64,000 nucleotides of DNA from Sphagnum magellanicum. Its lineage: Eukaryota > Streptophyta > Sphagnopsida > Sphagnales > Sphagnaceae. Below, piece by piece: positions 9,717 through 22,100 of this stretch. Position 1 is the stretch's first letter, and every line of letters starts with the position of its first letter. The stretch is taken from positions 10,912,001 to 10,976,000 of the forward strand of contig CM038915.1 in the NCBI GenBank assembly GCA_021904315.1, in the 5' to 3' direction. Made by a program: the position numbers and the translations under genes. The notes under the pieces were generated by a model, which was given only the letters and a program-made list of their open reading frames with translations, was not told where the DNA came from and did no database searches.

Positions 9717-10922
9717 TTGACGTCTGACGGGGCCCGCAATATGACTGGGCGGGTTGCTGGTGTCGTCACTCGCCTCGATGCCGCAATGCATAGCGATTGT
9801 TCTCTGATTCGGATTTGGTGTGGGGCGCATCAACTAGATCTTGTTATGGAGGACATAATGAATAATGTCATCAAAGAACGATTCTTCTCAGTCATGACTG
9901 GATTTATAACTCATTTAGCACGACAACAGAATCTGATCACGGAAATGCAAACTACGTGCCCTCGCGTCGTCAATCGCTGGCTTTCGACGAAGAAGGTCAT
10001 CAGTTGGTTTAAAATCCATCGGCCACAGTTGCTCGCTCATATCGAGTCAAAGCAGCCAGAATCCGCTCCACCTCGCCTTTGGTGGGTTGCACTTCTTTCT
10101 ATGCATCATTTCACCACTCGAGCAGCTGTCACTTTCTGTTCTATCCAGGGATTAACTACTCTTGTGCTTCAGCAACGAAATGCCCTGGATAACCTCATTG
10201 CATCCTTCATTGATGATGTTGGAGTGACTGGGCCACTCACTGCAGAATTGATTGCAAATATCGACCCATTGCCTCACGTCATTAGTGGTCGTTATGTAGT
10301 TGCTCTGTCCAGTGTTCGAGAATTTCTGGTTGGTCTGGCTTCCTGGGCTGACACCTTACTTAATGAAGCTGATGAAAGCGACCAGACCAACCTTCAGCAT
10401 GACATCGCCCTCGTTTACGTCACCGCCTGCGATCGAATTCATGAAATTTCTGCCTATCGAGATCGAAACAACAATGCAATGGCCGATCCCGGTTCTATTC
10501 CTCCAGTGCTACCACATGAACTCATCAAGCTATCTGCAGCCGACTTCATCCGAAAGATTCGGCAACATGCTTTCCGATTGGATCATTGTTACTCATCAAC
10601 TCAGATCGATCTCATCGCTGATGAGCACAAAGCCCTGATCCATGCTCACAGATGTGAGCCAGTGTTGAAGGACGGCATCGATTCGCTTTCCAACAGTTCA
10701 AGTTTCAAGGATGGTTGGTCTTTACTTGGTGTTCGATTCCCAAATCTGATGGAATATTGTGGTGTCATTACAACGCTTTTTCCTGGAACCAGTACTGTAG
10801 AGTCCGATTTTTCATTCCTACGTTGGGAGAAGGATTTGTTCCGCAAGCGTTTATCGAACTTTGGATTAGAAGGAATCATGCAGGCAAAACAGTTCTTGTT
10901 CATAGAGCAGTTCCAGCATTGA
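9717..10922 (+). pseudogene. hAT transposase, C-terminal part (catalytic core and dimerisation domain)
   Basis: An open frame of about 400 codons. It begins at the TSDGARNMTG motif (the second catalytic Asp region of hAT cores), continues through IWCGAHQLDLVM (the conserved CxxH helix region) and ends with the hAT dimerisation domain (LFPGTSTVESDFSFLRWEKD, then RLSNFGLEGIMQAKQF). There is no internal stop. It has no ATG of its own at the breakpoint, so it is a broken piece of the transposase and not a separate gene. A polyadenylation-type AATAAA lies 27 bases past the stop. Confidence 0.9.
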
Positions 10923-10949
10923 TAAATGCTAACCAATCATTTTATGCTA

Positions 10950-10955
10950 AATAAA
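10950..10955 (+). terminator. Poly(A) signal of the hAT transposase
   Basis: AATAAA within GCTAAATAAAGCC shortly after the transposase stop codon, inside the element. Confidence 0.5.
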
Positions 10956-11032
10956 GCCTTCATTTGGCCCCCACCTAAACTAACCATTCCTGATGCGCCT
11001 AAATCAAGTTAATTTAAGTAATTCAGGCGACT

Positions 11033-11052
11033 GCCTAATATAAGCATGCTTG
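11033..11052 (-). repeat. hAT terminal inverted repeat, right
   Basis: GCCTAATATAAGCATGCTTG on the plus strand, the reverse complement (16/20) of the left terminal repeat. Confidence 0.85.
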
Positions 11053-11060
11053 CATATGAT
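11053..11060. repeat. Target-site duplication, right copy
   Basis: CATATGAT, identical to 8636-8643. Confidence 0.9.
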
Positions 11061-13276
11061 GGTCGTAATCTGCCAAGCTAGGTATTCACCCAACAATGAT
11101 TATAAGCCCCCAAATAAAATCAACTAGAAGTGATTTGAATGGCTCTTAGTGTTATAAAAGATCCAATATCTTTTTGGGCAAAGTTTTGCTTTGTGACAAC
11201 AAAATGTTTTGGATTTTTTTTCAAAATTTCCAAAACTTAATGCAAAATTATTTTTTTGGCCAAACCTTTGGAAACCAAAAAATTAAAATGTTAAAAAAAA
11301 CCTAAAGGCATCCCTCCCCCATGCTTGTCATGTTTATCTCCCAAACATTGACATTTTAAAAATATGGAAATGGATATTGTTGGGCTTGTCACCCATGGAT
11401 GGGGTAGCTAGATAATTGAAATGGATGGGTGAGTTATATATTTAGTAGGTAGCATGATGGAAAATAATGCATAATGTTGATATTATAGTATTGTAAATTT
11501 ATAATAGGGATTTGTATAACATAATTTGGGTTATTAGTGCAAATGTAATATTATACTACGGAATGTGAAGTTTGTGGTCCTTGTTGAATAATCCTTATGT
11601 TGCAATAAGTTATGTTGCAAAGGTAAATGGAAATGTGGGTGCATGCGTGTGTTTTTTTTCCTTTTCAATTTTGTAACGCCGAAGTGGTGATCATTTGTAA
11701 GTATATTTAACTAGATTTGGTAATATCCACAATATGAAAATAAACAATCTTAAACACATTTTTTATATTGTAGGAAATTATGGCGATATTTCGAAAAAAT
11801 TGATGATTTTATTTTTTTTTAAACATGTAATTTGTGACAAAATATTCCTTTTGCCAAAAAAAAATTCTCAAAATGGAAAAAAATCATGACCCAAAAAAAT
11901 CAATGTGGAAATGTCTCTTATTGAAGTTTGATACTAAACAAAGCTTTTGAGTCTTTGAAAAATAAAAAATAAAAATCACAATAAATGTAAACTTTGTTCA
12001 ATATAGCTTATTATTTAACAATTTTTGCTATGTATGCTAAGAAAGATAGTTGACATATTAAAGTTATTTGGAAGTTAGTTCCAATTTCATCACATGTCAT
12101 GAATTTCATGCCTAGTAAGTGCTCACATGTAAAGTAAGACAATCTAAGAGCCAAAACTTGAAACAAAGGGTCAAATTTAAAAAGTTGATGAAGGTATTGA
12201 ACTTTGTGGTTTGGTTTGGGGCATTATTCATAGTGGTTTGGTTTGGTTTGGGGGGAGGTGGGGGTAGAAGTAGACTTCCTTTTTCCATTTTTGAAGGGTT
12301 GGGGAAGCTTGTTGGGCACCCTCAACCCTCCAAAAGCCCAAAAGGATGAGGTCTACCCACAATACAATCCTTCAAAAAAAAACTTGTACCCACCCCCAAC
12401 CTTCCTACCCAAAAAAACAAAAAGGAGAACTTGTGCACACCCCCACCCTTCATGGTGCTCCCCTTAAAAAATAATGACTAAGGGCTAGGATTTGGTGCAA
12501 AAACTAGTTTCATCTTGTATTATTTACACATCCAGGTAATTTTGAATCTCATCCCTTATCTCACCCAAACTAATTGTCTTTGGGCTTAAAGGGACTTTTC
12601 AAGATAACTTTCATTTTACGCAATATTAGGATTCTTTAAAATGTTAAACCTATTTACTTTGTAGATCAATGTGTCAATTCATTTTAAACCATCATTAAAT
12701 TCAAGCATATTTTTTTAATATATTGATTGTAATGAAATGGTGTAATGCATATCATTGCATTTGCATGTAATCTCATATGGGCACGCTCAATTTTTAATGT
12801 TAACAATTGTTGTTCCTTTCATCAATAAAGCTAGGATGATAACTTACAAATTTTGATAACAAAAAATTATTATAATTTAGTAGAATCCACAATAAATCTT
12901 TAACAAACTTTAAGTTGAATGAATTACCAACAACAATACAAACTCATACATGAGTATACAAGGGGCTAAACAAGATGGGAAGGTGGGTAAAACCCAATTT
13001 TGCAACCACAATTCACCTTCTTAAAAATGGATTTTGTAAATTTTTGAAATGCAATTTATGCTTCTTAATGCATCTCCATTGGTTACCCCCACAAACACAC
13101 ATTGCAACATTAATATCTAAAGCCCTTTGTTAGACCACACTGGCATGAAATGTAACATTTGAGCAAAATTGTCACTAATATTTACGTGAAAATTAGCCAT
13201 GTAACCACATGAAGTATAACTATTAGGTTTTTTTTGTGCATTTTGAATCAACTATGACCAAAGCTTATGAAAAAAA
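11061..13276. other. Intergenic, no gene seen
   Basis: AT-rich spacer with G- and C-run patches around 12240-12470. Two overlapping open frames there (12119-12467) are low-complexity Gly/Pro/Lys products of those runs and are not called. Confidence 0.5.
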
Positions 13277-13560
13277 CTTGCAGCCTCTTGTTTTCTTCTT
13301 CTAGCCATCGCTAAATGCCATGAAAGAAAACTTGCAACCTTTTCTTTTCTTCTCTTAACCATCATCTAATCCCACTGGAAAAACTTATAGCTTTTTCTTC
13401 ACTTCTTTTAGCCATCATTGAATCCCAAGAAACAAACTTGCAAATATTTTTCTCTTTGTCTAACCATCATTAAATCCCATAGTAAAAAACACTGGCAACC
13501 ATTTATTCACAAGCACCCTCAAATTCTCTTCATGGCCAAGTCCCATGAAAAGCCATAGGA
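13277..13560. repeat. Tandem array, ~53-bp unit, 5 copies
   Basis: Units of the type CTTGCAACCTTTTCTTTTCT followed by TCTAACCATCATTAAATCCCATGGAAAAA begin near 13277, 13331, 13385, 13437 and 13490. Copies are diverged and the last is the worst. Non-coding. Confidence 0.7.
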
Positions 13561-15300
13561 ACAACTTATGCATTTTCACGAAAAATTTCAAACATCCTAG
13601 ATTTTGTCCATTGCAAAAGTTCACAAAATTCACAAACCATATCAACATTTTGCAAAGAACACACATTTTGTCTATTTATAAAAAATGCCCAAATGCCTTT
13701 CTTGGAGGAAAAAAATACACATAAAAACCTATGATTATTCTAAAATGCTTGGTGTCAAATCTAGTGGAGTTAGCAATGATGTGAAAAGGGTCAATGCCCT
13801 AGTAGAGGGGATTGGCACATTTGTAGAGGGGATCAACACATAGACAAACGTCAATGGAAGGGACAACTTGAGGTCAAATGCAATGTTTCAACTTTGCTAA
13901 TTCTTCTTAGCATTGAAGTTGTAAATATTTGTGCACTTTTACATTTGGCATTTGATAATCACAAATTGTAAAAAATGCCAATGCATTCTGGTACTCGAAA
14001 AATGGATGCATTTTTCAATGTAACAATTGCATGTCAATAATGGCCTTTACTTGTCATCTAATTGCACATTCTTTCATTTTTTTGACCTTTTGATCTTCTT
14101 TTGTTGAACAAATTTGAAGGCAGTTCAAGATTAAAGCCACAATTACGCCTCGATTACTTTTCTTTTAAAAAAAACAAATTTGCTAACACTATCTATATAT
14201 GTTGTAGGCAACAATTTGGGCATAGACATAGACATACTTTTTCAATTTTCTTATCTTGTTTTTGACCACTAAAGTATATCTTTGAAGAGCAACCAACAAT
14301 GAATGAACATAGAGGATGTATTCTCAGGGTGACCTCTCATATGACACCTTAGGAAGTCACTTCCATTTTTATCCAAACATCATGCAAAAATATATTAGCT
14401 CAATTTAGGGTGTTGATTTGCTTGAATGGACCAAAAATATTGTCTAAATGATTTTTTTACCTATTTTGGAATGTAATGAATATCACAAGAACAAATATTT
14501 TCTTTTTTTACTATTTACCTATGCAATTAATGTTCAATTTTACTATAATTTGATCAATTTAAAGTGTATTTTGATCAATGGTAAAATTTTCACTAATTGT
14601 TAGAGATTAATTAATAGTGGTGCAACGTTTAATGTTCACCAACATGGAAATTATAATCTTTTTTTAAAAAATTTAAAAAGTTAATTAAAAGTTTCATTCC
14701 TAACCCACAAAAATGCTCTAATGGTTTTTTCACCTCTTGTCCACTATCAATGTCACTAGGGTAGCTATGCTTATCATTGAACACTTGGTGTCTCAAAGGT
14801 CTGCAAATTTCTAGAGAATGTTCCTTTAAATTTCATGTGCACCCACAAAAAATTGAATCTTTAAAAAAGATGAAAAAATGGGTCAGATGTGACCTTCCAA
14901 AGTAGGGGGGGTCAAATGGTGGAAACAAAAAACCATTATACACTTGGAAGACTATTACCAAACACACATAAAAGTCTTTGAAAGTCGTTCTATTGCCTTT
15001 ATGGTTCAAAGATGATTTGTAGATCAGAAGGTTGCACTCTTATAACACTTTAAATCACTTAAATTGAACAAGAAATGAGAAAGTTATGAGCATTGAAAGT
15101 AAGAGGGGTAGAAGAGAAGAAAAGAAAAGAAAAACACATTCTATAACTTGGAAAAGATTCTTTTTCTTCTTGTTTTTCTATAATTACTCCTTTACCTATG
15201 TTGTTCAAAGACGAATTGGAGAGCTCAACTTGGCACTCCCATAACGTTTTAAATCATTCAAAATGAATAAGAAATGAGGAAGATATTGATAAAATGTTCG
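13561..15300. other. Intergenic, no gene seen
   Basis: AT-rich spacer. Two related stretches of about 180 bases around 14990-15110 and 15170-15290 share 'aaagatgaattg-agatc…cactcttataac-tttaaatca' words, so a short duplication is likely. The open frame at 13460-13666 belongs to the preceding array. Confidence 0.4.
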
Positions 15301-15760
15301 GTCATAGAGCAGACTACCTTACATATGTGAACCTGATGACACATAACAAATAATTTAATTATCAATATGATGCATTTTTCATTCATTGACAATGTATGTA
15401 CATTTCAAATATCAGAACTTATACATTATCAACATCACTACACATGTGTATCCATGCATGTATAACAAGTTATTCTTGTTACCAATACGATAAATTTTGC
15501 ATTCACTAACATATGTATGTGTCCCAAATGTAGTTACTTGTCCACTATCAAGGTCACTACATGTGTGCACCCATTCCCATGTAACAAATAATTCAAAATT
15601 TTGACAAAAGGCCTCATTCCCAAACTACAAAAATGTTTAATGTCTTTCTCCATGTTTTGTTCACTATCAACATCATTACATATGTGTATCCATTCATGCA
15701 CAATAAATTGTTTTTATTACCAATATAACACATTTTGCATCCATTGAAGTGAGGATATTT
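15300..15760. repeat. Tandem array, ~120-bp unit, 3-4 degenerate copies
   Basis: Recurring blocks 'cactatcaacatcactacat', 'tgtgtatccattcatgta', 'taacaaattattcttattacc' and 'aatatgatgcattttgcatcc' lie near 15330, 15427, 15550 and 15660. Confidence 0.6.
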
Positions 15761-16090
15761 TTTGGGGGTTTCATTGTGATGAAACCTTAAATGTCATAAT
15801 TTTAACTTGTGTTGTGACATGAAATTTCTCACCATGACAAGATCTTAAACGTCATAGTTTTAATTTCTGTCACAACACAAGTTTCACACACAATATGGAG
15901 TTTTTACATTTATTGAAGTGAATTAATTTTTTTCGAAGCTTCATTGTGATGAAACTTTAAATGTCATAGTTTTAGCTTGCATCATGATATGAATTTCACA
16001 TGTGACTTGAGATTATTTTCTTTGTTGTGATAAGACCTTAAACATCATAACTTTTGTTTGTGTTGCAACATAAGTTTCACATGTGATGTG
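15740..16090. repeat. Tandem array, ~85-bp unit, 4 degenerate copies
   Basis: Recurring 'tcattgtgatgaaaccttaa', 'atgtcatagttttaacttgt' and 'gttgcaacatgagtttcaca' blocks follow directly on the 120-bp array. Confidence 0.6.
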
Positions 16091-16289
16091 AGATTTTTTA
16101 ATGATTTTTTAATGATTTATCAATATTGATCAACATTTCAATTTGAAATGAGATTAAAAATTGAATATTAAGTTTGGATTTAAAAACCAAGGATGAAAAA
16201 ATACACATATTCATAAAGTTAAAACACAAGTTAGAATCAATACATGGAATGAAAAACATATTTTTCAAACCTGTATTAATATCATCCAT

Positions 16290-17640
16290 AATGTATTAAT
16301 TAATGTTAACCTATGTTTAACTTATATTTGACTTACTATAACATTGGTTAAATTAAAATTAACCTGGGTTTAGTTGAGGTTAATTTAAGTTTGCTTTGGG
16401 TTTAATTGAAGTTAACATAAGTTTACTTAAAATTTAGTTGATATTAATTTTGATTTAATTTTGATTAGCCTAAATTTAACTTTTGGTAGTTTTAATTAGC
16501 CCATGTTTAATCAAAGTTAACTTAACTTTGACTAATTTAAGTTTAACTTTGGTTAGGCTTAATTTAACTAAGTTTATCCAAGGTTTACCCAAGGTTTAAA
16601 TTATGTTTAGCCGAGGTTAAACCTAATTAAACCAATGTTTGGTTTAGGTTTAGCAAAGGTTAGCTTAAGTTTAACCATAGTTAACCTCGATTTAATCTAG
16701 GTTTAACTTTGGTTAAAATAAATTTAATCTATTTTAACCTTGGTTGGCTTACGTTTAACCTATGTTTAACCTTGGTTAGTTTAAGTTTAACCTAAATTTA
16801 ACTTTAATTTAACTTAAGTTAAATTATGTTTAGCTTTGGTTTGGCTAGGTTTAATTTAAGTTTAATTTTAATAAACCTAGATTTAACTTTGGTTAGCCTA
16901 TGTTTAGTTTGGGTTTGATGAGCTTAAGTTTAACTTTCTAGTTAGCTTGGGTTAATTTGAATTTAGTTTAGGTTTAACCAATGTTAATTTTTTTTAGCCT
17001 ACAATAGCCTATGTCAACTTAAGTTAGTTTGAGGTTAACCTTTGTTAGCCCATGATAGCCTAGGTCAATCTAGGTAAGCCTAGATTAATCTAAATCAAAC
17101 TAAATAAACCTTGGTCAATTTAAGTATTTTAGGTTATCCTAAGTTAAGCCTATGTTAACCTATGTGGGTTTAAGTTAACTTAGGTAACCTAAATTTACCT
17201 ATGCCACTTTCTATTACCTTAGCTAGCCTAGTTAACCTATTTATGTTTAAATTAACCTAGGTAGGCCTAAGATACTAGGTCAACTTGTGTCTACCTAAGG
17301 TATGTTAAACTAAACCTAGCTTAATTAAAATACATAGGCTTTTTTATTTCAATTTTATTAAATTCTTGTTTACAATTTTGCGGTGGGTAGTTTTGTTATT
17401 AAAAATAATTATAAAGTGATGGTAAAAACCTTGAACCATCAAAGTGTTGGTGAGGGGTTCAAGTTTTTGCACTTGCAACCTATGCAAATGGGTTAGGTTA
17501 CCTAGGTTCCTTGCCTAAGTAGGCCCACTTGGGTTTGTTTTAACCTAGGCCTTTTAAGTTAGGCTGCTTAAACTAGGTCACCTATGTTAAGTGTCCTAAG
17601 CTATGCATCTTAGGCTAAACTTATTAGCTTGAGCCCCTTA
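16290..17640. repeat. 1.35-kb degenerate tract of GTTTAACC / GGTTAACCTAG words
   Basis: Almost every 10-15 bases carries a variant of AGGTTTAACC, TTGGTTAGCC, AAGTTTAACTT or TAGGTTAACCTA, with no stable period and in both orientations. From about 17150 onward the words shift to TAGGTTACCTAGG and TTAGGCTAAACTTA. It has no open frame of note. It is probably an old, decayed satellite or self-expanding low-complexity tract. Confidence 0.7.
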
Positions 17641-20040
17641 AGCGAAAGCTACATTGGGATTTTTGTGACATTTTCCACTATCCATGTCTTTTATTTTAGG
17701 ACCTTAAGTTTTTCATTTAAAGAATATTAATTTAATTACCTAGTGAAACATCCAAAATGACCAAACATGGTTCCACTAAAAATGTCTTAATCAACTAGTT
17801 TTTTTTCACCAAAACCAATTAGGTCCAAAACTAGTGAAAAATGTCCATTCTCACTACCATCTTATTAAATTTCTATAGTGGAAAAGGACATGATTACTTA
17901 CTGTGTATGTGAAATATTAACAATCACAACAAAACTATGAAAGCAAAATGAAATTTTTATAATCCAAAGTAAGAAAAACATACCAATGAATTATCATGGA
18001 ATTTAATGAAAGAAATATATTTGTGGGAAGGAAATATTATCTAGGTGGTATTGGACATTATGTTTAGAAGTGCAAACTTTAAAGAGTTTTATCCAATTGG
18101 GGTCAACTAATATTATTTAATAAGATGATAATAAAAGTATTTTTTGAATATCTTATTGGCTAAATTACATAGAAAAAAGAACCCTCATGATTTAATGAAT
18201 GTAATGAAATGTTATGTTTTTTTTCCACCTAACAAAATACCTTAGTTTTATATTCATTGAGGGCCACCACCTCTATGTATTTGATTCAATATATATTAAT
18301 TATTTATAGGTTTTTAAATTGGAATTAGGCATATAATAGTTGTACTAATATAATTTATCAATGGTCATTGGGTGACAATTATGATTCTAATAAAATTCAA
18401 CAATTTTTTTGGTATTTCAAAATATTAAAATACTTCTCAAAAATTGATCTGCTCAAGCAAACTAATGCCCTTTGAATTGAAAAATAATAATTTGCAATTT
18501 AAATGTAAATAAGGTGATTATGATTCATTATGAAATTGTATTTGAAATATACCTAGAATAATCTTAAATATACTTATACTATTTCATTATTTCATAACAT
18601 ATTTAAAAATATCCTTTTATTTCAAATATTTCAAAAAAATACAATGAGTGACCTCCTTAGGTCTCCATAACCATCAAACATATTGTTGTAATGTAGAGCC
18701 ACCTGTTTTTAGAAAGCTTGATTTTTTTTACCATTTTCAATAATGGGATCCTAAGAGATGTGAAACATGCTCTTACAAAGTTGGTTTTCCTCCTCTTCAA
18801 AAAAACATTTCCCTTTCACTTTTCCAAAATTTGCATCTTGAATTGCCATGGTGCTGATAGGACAATTGATTTAAATGATAAAGATGGCACATGAGACATT
18901 GATTCTTCTCATGGATGCGATTGTTTATCCATAGTACAAATGTTGAGTCTAACATCATGCACTATGATGCAAGGCTTGATGGGTTTTCTAATTATCGCAT
19001 CAATTGCATTGGGGTAGGTTTTTGGTGAAGCCCATGATTGGGCTTGTCAAAATGCGATTTGTGTACCTTATGTAGGCTGGGTGGAGATGTTCTTACTTGT
19101 TAAAATAAAGTTACATCCTTTATATTGACTTAATGTCATGAAAGAACACAAAAAATCAATTCATCCATTGATGGAGCAAAATTTTCCCAAACCATATTTG
19201 ATGAATCAACACAAAATCACATATTATCTATTATGGGTGCATGACAAAGAGGTGACCATTGATGGGTCAATAGGTTGGTTATTAACACATGTAAAAAAGG
19301 CAAATTGGACATTTAAAGAATTGAGGTCAAACAACCTTAACATGAATACATGAAAATTGACAATCTAAAACTAAACGTGAATTTATCTGTATGATTGCAC
19401 AACAATGTGTTAATACTTAGTCCAAGAATATAAAATCTAAAGGGTTGATATGTGGCTCCTATTATACCTTAAATTGAATATGTCATCATTAATTTAAAAC
19501 CTTGGTTGCATGTGTTCATCATTGATTAACATCGATTACATACTTTGTGTTTCACAAACATCCCCTCCTATAGAGGGGCAACAAATTACCATCCATGTTT
19601 TGAATAATAAACAACTTTTTTCTTATATTATTTTGATCTTTAACCATATTTCTTGATTAAATCTCTACTAACTCATGGGAATTTCTTACATGATGCCATA
19701 CCTCCTTTGGTTCCAAAGTAAACTTCAAATACACCTTTGGGTTACCAACCAAATAATCAAATTCTTTTATCACCATTGTATGGACAAGGCAATGGCCATT
19801 GTATTATGTAATTGACACTTGAGATTGGGAAATGATAGATTTTGGCACATCATTAAGAACTTTTTACACCATTTATTAGACCTCATGATGCTCTATAGGC
19901 AGACACTAAAAAAGATCAACTATTCAAATGATACATTGGGCTTGACAATATTACAAGACAAGTGCCCAATTAAAAAAATATCCCTTAAATTTATTTTTAT
20001 TGAACCCCAATTATCATAAACCCATTATGTATGGTTGTTT
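17641..20040. other. Intergenic, no gene seen
   Basis: AT-rich spacer. The open frames at 19138-19353 and 19819-20019 have no recognisable family. A degraded transposon could be hidden here but I cannot name one. Confidence 0.4.
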
Positions 20041-20044
20041 CTTT

Positions 20045-20340
20045 TTTTTAAAATGAAGCTATGTGGTGCAATGGTTAAAAACCACCTCTTCCAACAAGAG
20101 CTTTCAAGCTCAAAATTTTCTTTCCAAAAATCATTTTTTTCTTGGATGATTTCCCTAGATGAACTTTGTATTGTATGTCCATATGGGGAAATGAAGAAGG
20201 TGGGTTTTGATGATGCTCTCAATGTGCAATTTAGTCCCCTTTTTTGGTCAAATTGCCAAGGGAAAAAAATAAAAATGGGTGGGCCAAGGTTCTTGGGTGA
20301 AAAAATAAATGCATCATTTCTTTCTTTTCATTGTAGTTAA
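20045..20340 (+). mobile_element. Possible tRNA-derived SINE fragment
   Basis: TGGTGCAATGG at 20064-20074 fits a tRNA A-box. It is followed 37 bases after its start by CTTTCAAGCTC (20101-20111), a weak match to a B-box. The spacing suits a RNA polymerase III internal promoter. A SINE head is possible, but the B-box is poor and no second copy was found in this window. Confidence 0.3.
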
Positions 20341-20650
20341 AACTTGAAGGAAGACCATTTGTTGGGGCACATGCAACCATTACCCTTAACAATTATTTGG
20401 CGAACACAAACATTTCCCAATGAGCATTTCAAGGACATATAACCATTTCCCCTTCAGGAGCACAATTTATTTTACCAGGGAACACAAATATCTCCCAAGC
20501 AACACAACCATTTCCATAGGGAGCACAAATAGCTCCCTTGGGGAACACCTAAGGATCACAAGCATTTTCCTAGGGAGCACTTGCATCTCCCTTGGGGACA
20601 CAACCATTTAATTACTTGAAGAGCACATGCATCTCCCCAAGGGTGCACGA
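20340..20650. repeat. Degenerate ~27-bp tandem array
   Basis: About ten imperfect copies of GGGGAACACAACCATTTCCC-type words (variants GGGAGCACAAATAGCTCCC, GGGAGCACTTGCATCTCCC). Several units are themselves small palindromes because GGGAG and CTCCC flank them. Confidence 0.6.
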
Positions 20651-22100
20651 CTTGAGAATGATCATCCTTCTTTCTTGAATGAAAGTCGAACAAAGATGGA
20701 GATGACAAAAGAAAATTTCAACTTTGAACCTCCCCACTTAAAGTGGAAGGGTTGTCACACCAATTTTATATAAACATTAAAGTTCCAATGATCCTTACCA
20801 TACTCATCATAAGTGGGAGATGACAAATTTTTTCAAAGATTAGGTTCTTGTTAGGCGTCATTGATAAACATGCATACTTTTGTGTTGGAAACTTTACTAC
20901 ATTTAGTTGATTGGTATTGTTTAGTGTTTGCTTTCATTATGTGCTTGTGTGTATGCCTTGAAACAAAGGCATCACAAACATGCTGGCCCTGCCAATGGAT
21001 GATATGTTGTACATCTACTTGCTGTGTCCACACTCTGAACACCAAAAAGATCTGTTCCGATCTAAACAGTCTAAACACTTTCACCAAAGAAACCAATTCA
21101 CCTAATGTGAAACCAGTTCTAATAAGGTTAAACTTCCAAAAGTTGAATCCAATGCCATAGTCCCTGTCACTGTGGGGGCAGGGCCCAACAACAAACTTAG
21201 AGTGAAAAGGTGAATTTTTTCCAAAGAAGCAATTTTAGGTTTTCATACACAGAACATGAAACGCATTTTCAAATGGAAGGAAATTTCCCTGCATAATACT
21301 TCAAGTACGTTCTCATGTGAAACATGCTCCTTATTATCTATTGGGAATTAAATTCTTTGAAGAAAGTTAGTATGAAGTTGAAGTCCTTGGAATAATCGAT
21401 CACCGTGTCCTTTGTTTGTGAGATTCATTGCCATGTTCTTTCACTTAAACATGTTCACCCTCCGACCTAGTGTGAAGGCAAATCTAGAGCTCTATTGGAC
21501 TTGTATTACATGCATCGTGCTTGGAAACATTCTAGTTAAGCTGTCAAGATTACTTTGAGTCACAAGCATATCAGTTTTGAAGAGTCTTATGATGTGTCAA
21601 ATTTCCAGGACTCAAGGATGTCATATGGCATTTACTTGACCCCATCACCATATGGCTTCCTGCGTGCATCCTTTGTGCATCATTCTCCTTTGACAATACA
21701 ATCTCCACAAATTAAGGGTTTGGCACCCACTTTTTAGACAATTGATTAATCTACTTTGTCATCCTTTTTGAAATATAATACAAAAAGTTGACCTTAGTGA
21801 ATTATCCTAGTCAATTGCCTACCTTAATAAATGCTTATATTAAAAGTGGACATGAATAACCCAAGTTTCACTCAAGGTGAAATGGCATAAGGGTACGATG
21901 ACTTAATTCATTCATTTTTAGGATCCTATTGTGAGTTGAATTAATAAATTACACTTGGGGTGAAATGACATGTAGATATGAAGAGCTAATTCACTTTTAA
22001 GACCGCGTAATGAATTGGATTAGTGAATTACACCCATGATCTCCTAGTAATGTAAGATTTGATTATCTTGATCATGGAGTAGTAAGCACAGGTGTGTATC
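20651..22100. other. Intergenic, no gene seen
   Basis: A transition from AT-rich spacer to more balanced sequence. Near 21885-22040 two related stretches carry 'aattcattcattt-agga' and 'ttgaattaatgaattacac' words. The open frames at 20851-21160 and 21555-21737 are unrecognised. Confidence 0.4.

Larger units (their letters stand above)
8644..11052 (+). mobile_element. hAT-superfamily DNA transposon, 2409 bp, with intact ends
   Basis: The element is bounded by roughly 20-bp terminal inverted repeats (CAGGCATGCGTAAAATAGGC at 8644-8663; the right end, read inward from 11052, starts CAAGCATGCTTATATTAGGC; 16 of 20 match) and by a perfect 8-bp duplication CATATGAT. Inside lie 37-bp subterminal repeats, a transposase gene in three pieces with the middle piece inverted, and an AATAAA after the stop. 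The interior is visibly richer in G+C than the flanks. Exact duplications and long open frames suggest a fairly recent insertion. As it stands it cannot encode a working transposase. The protein resembles a BED-finger hAT family I associate with oomycetes, from memory only. Confidence 0.92.
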
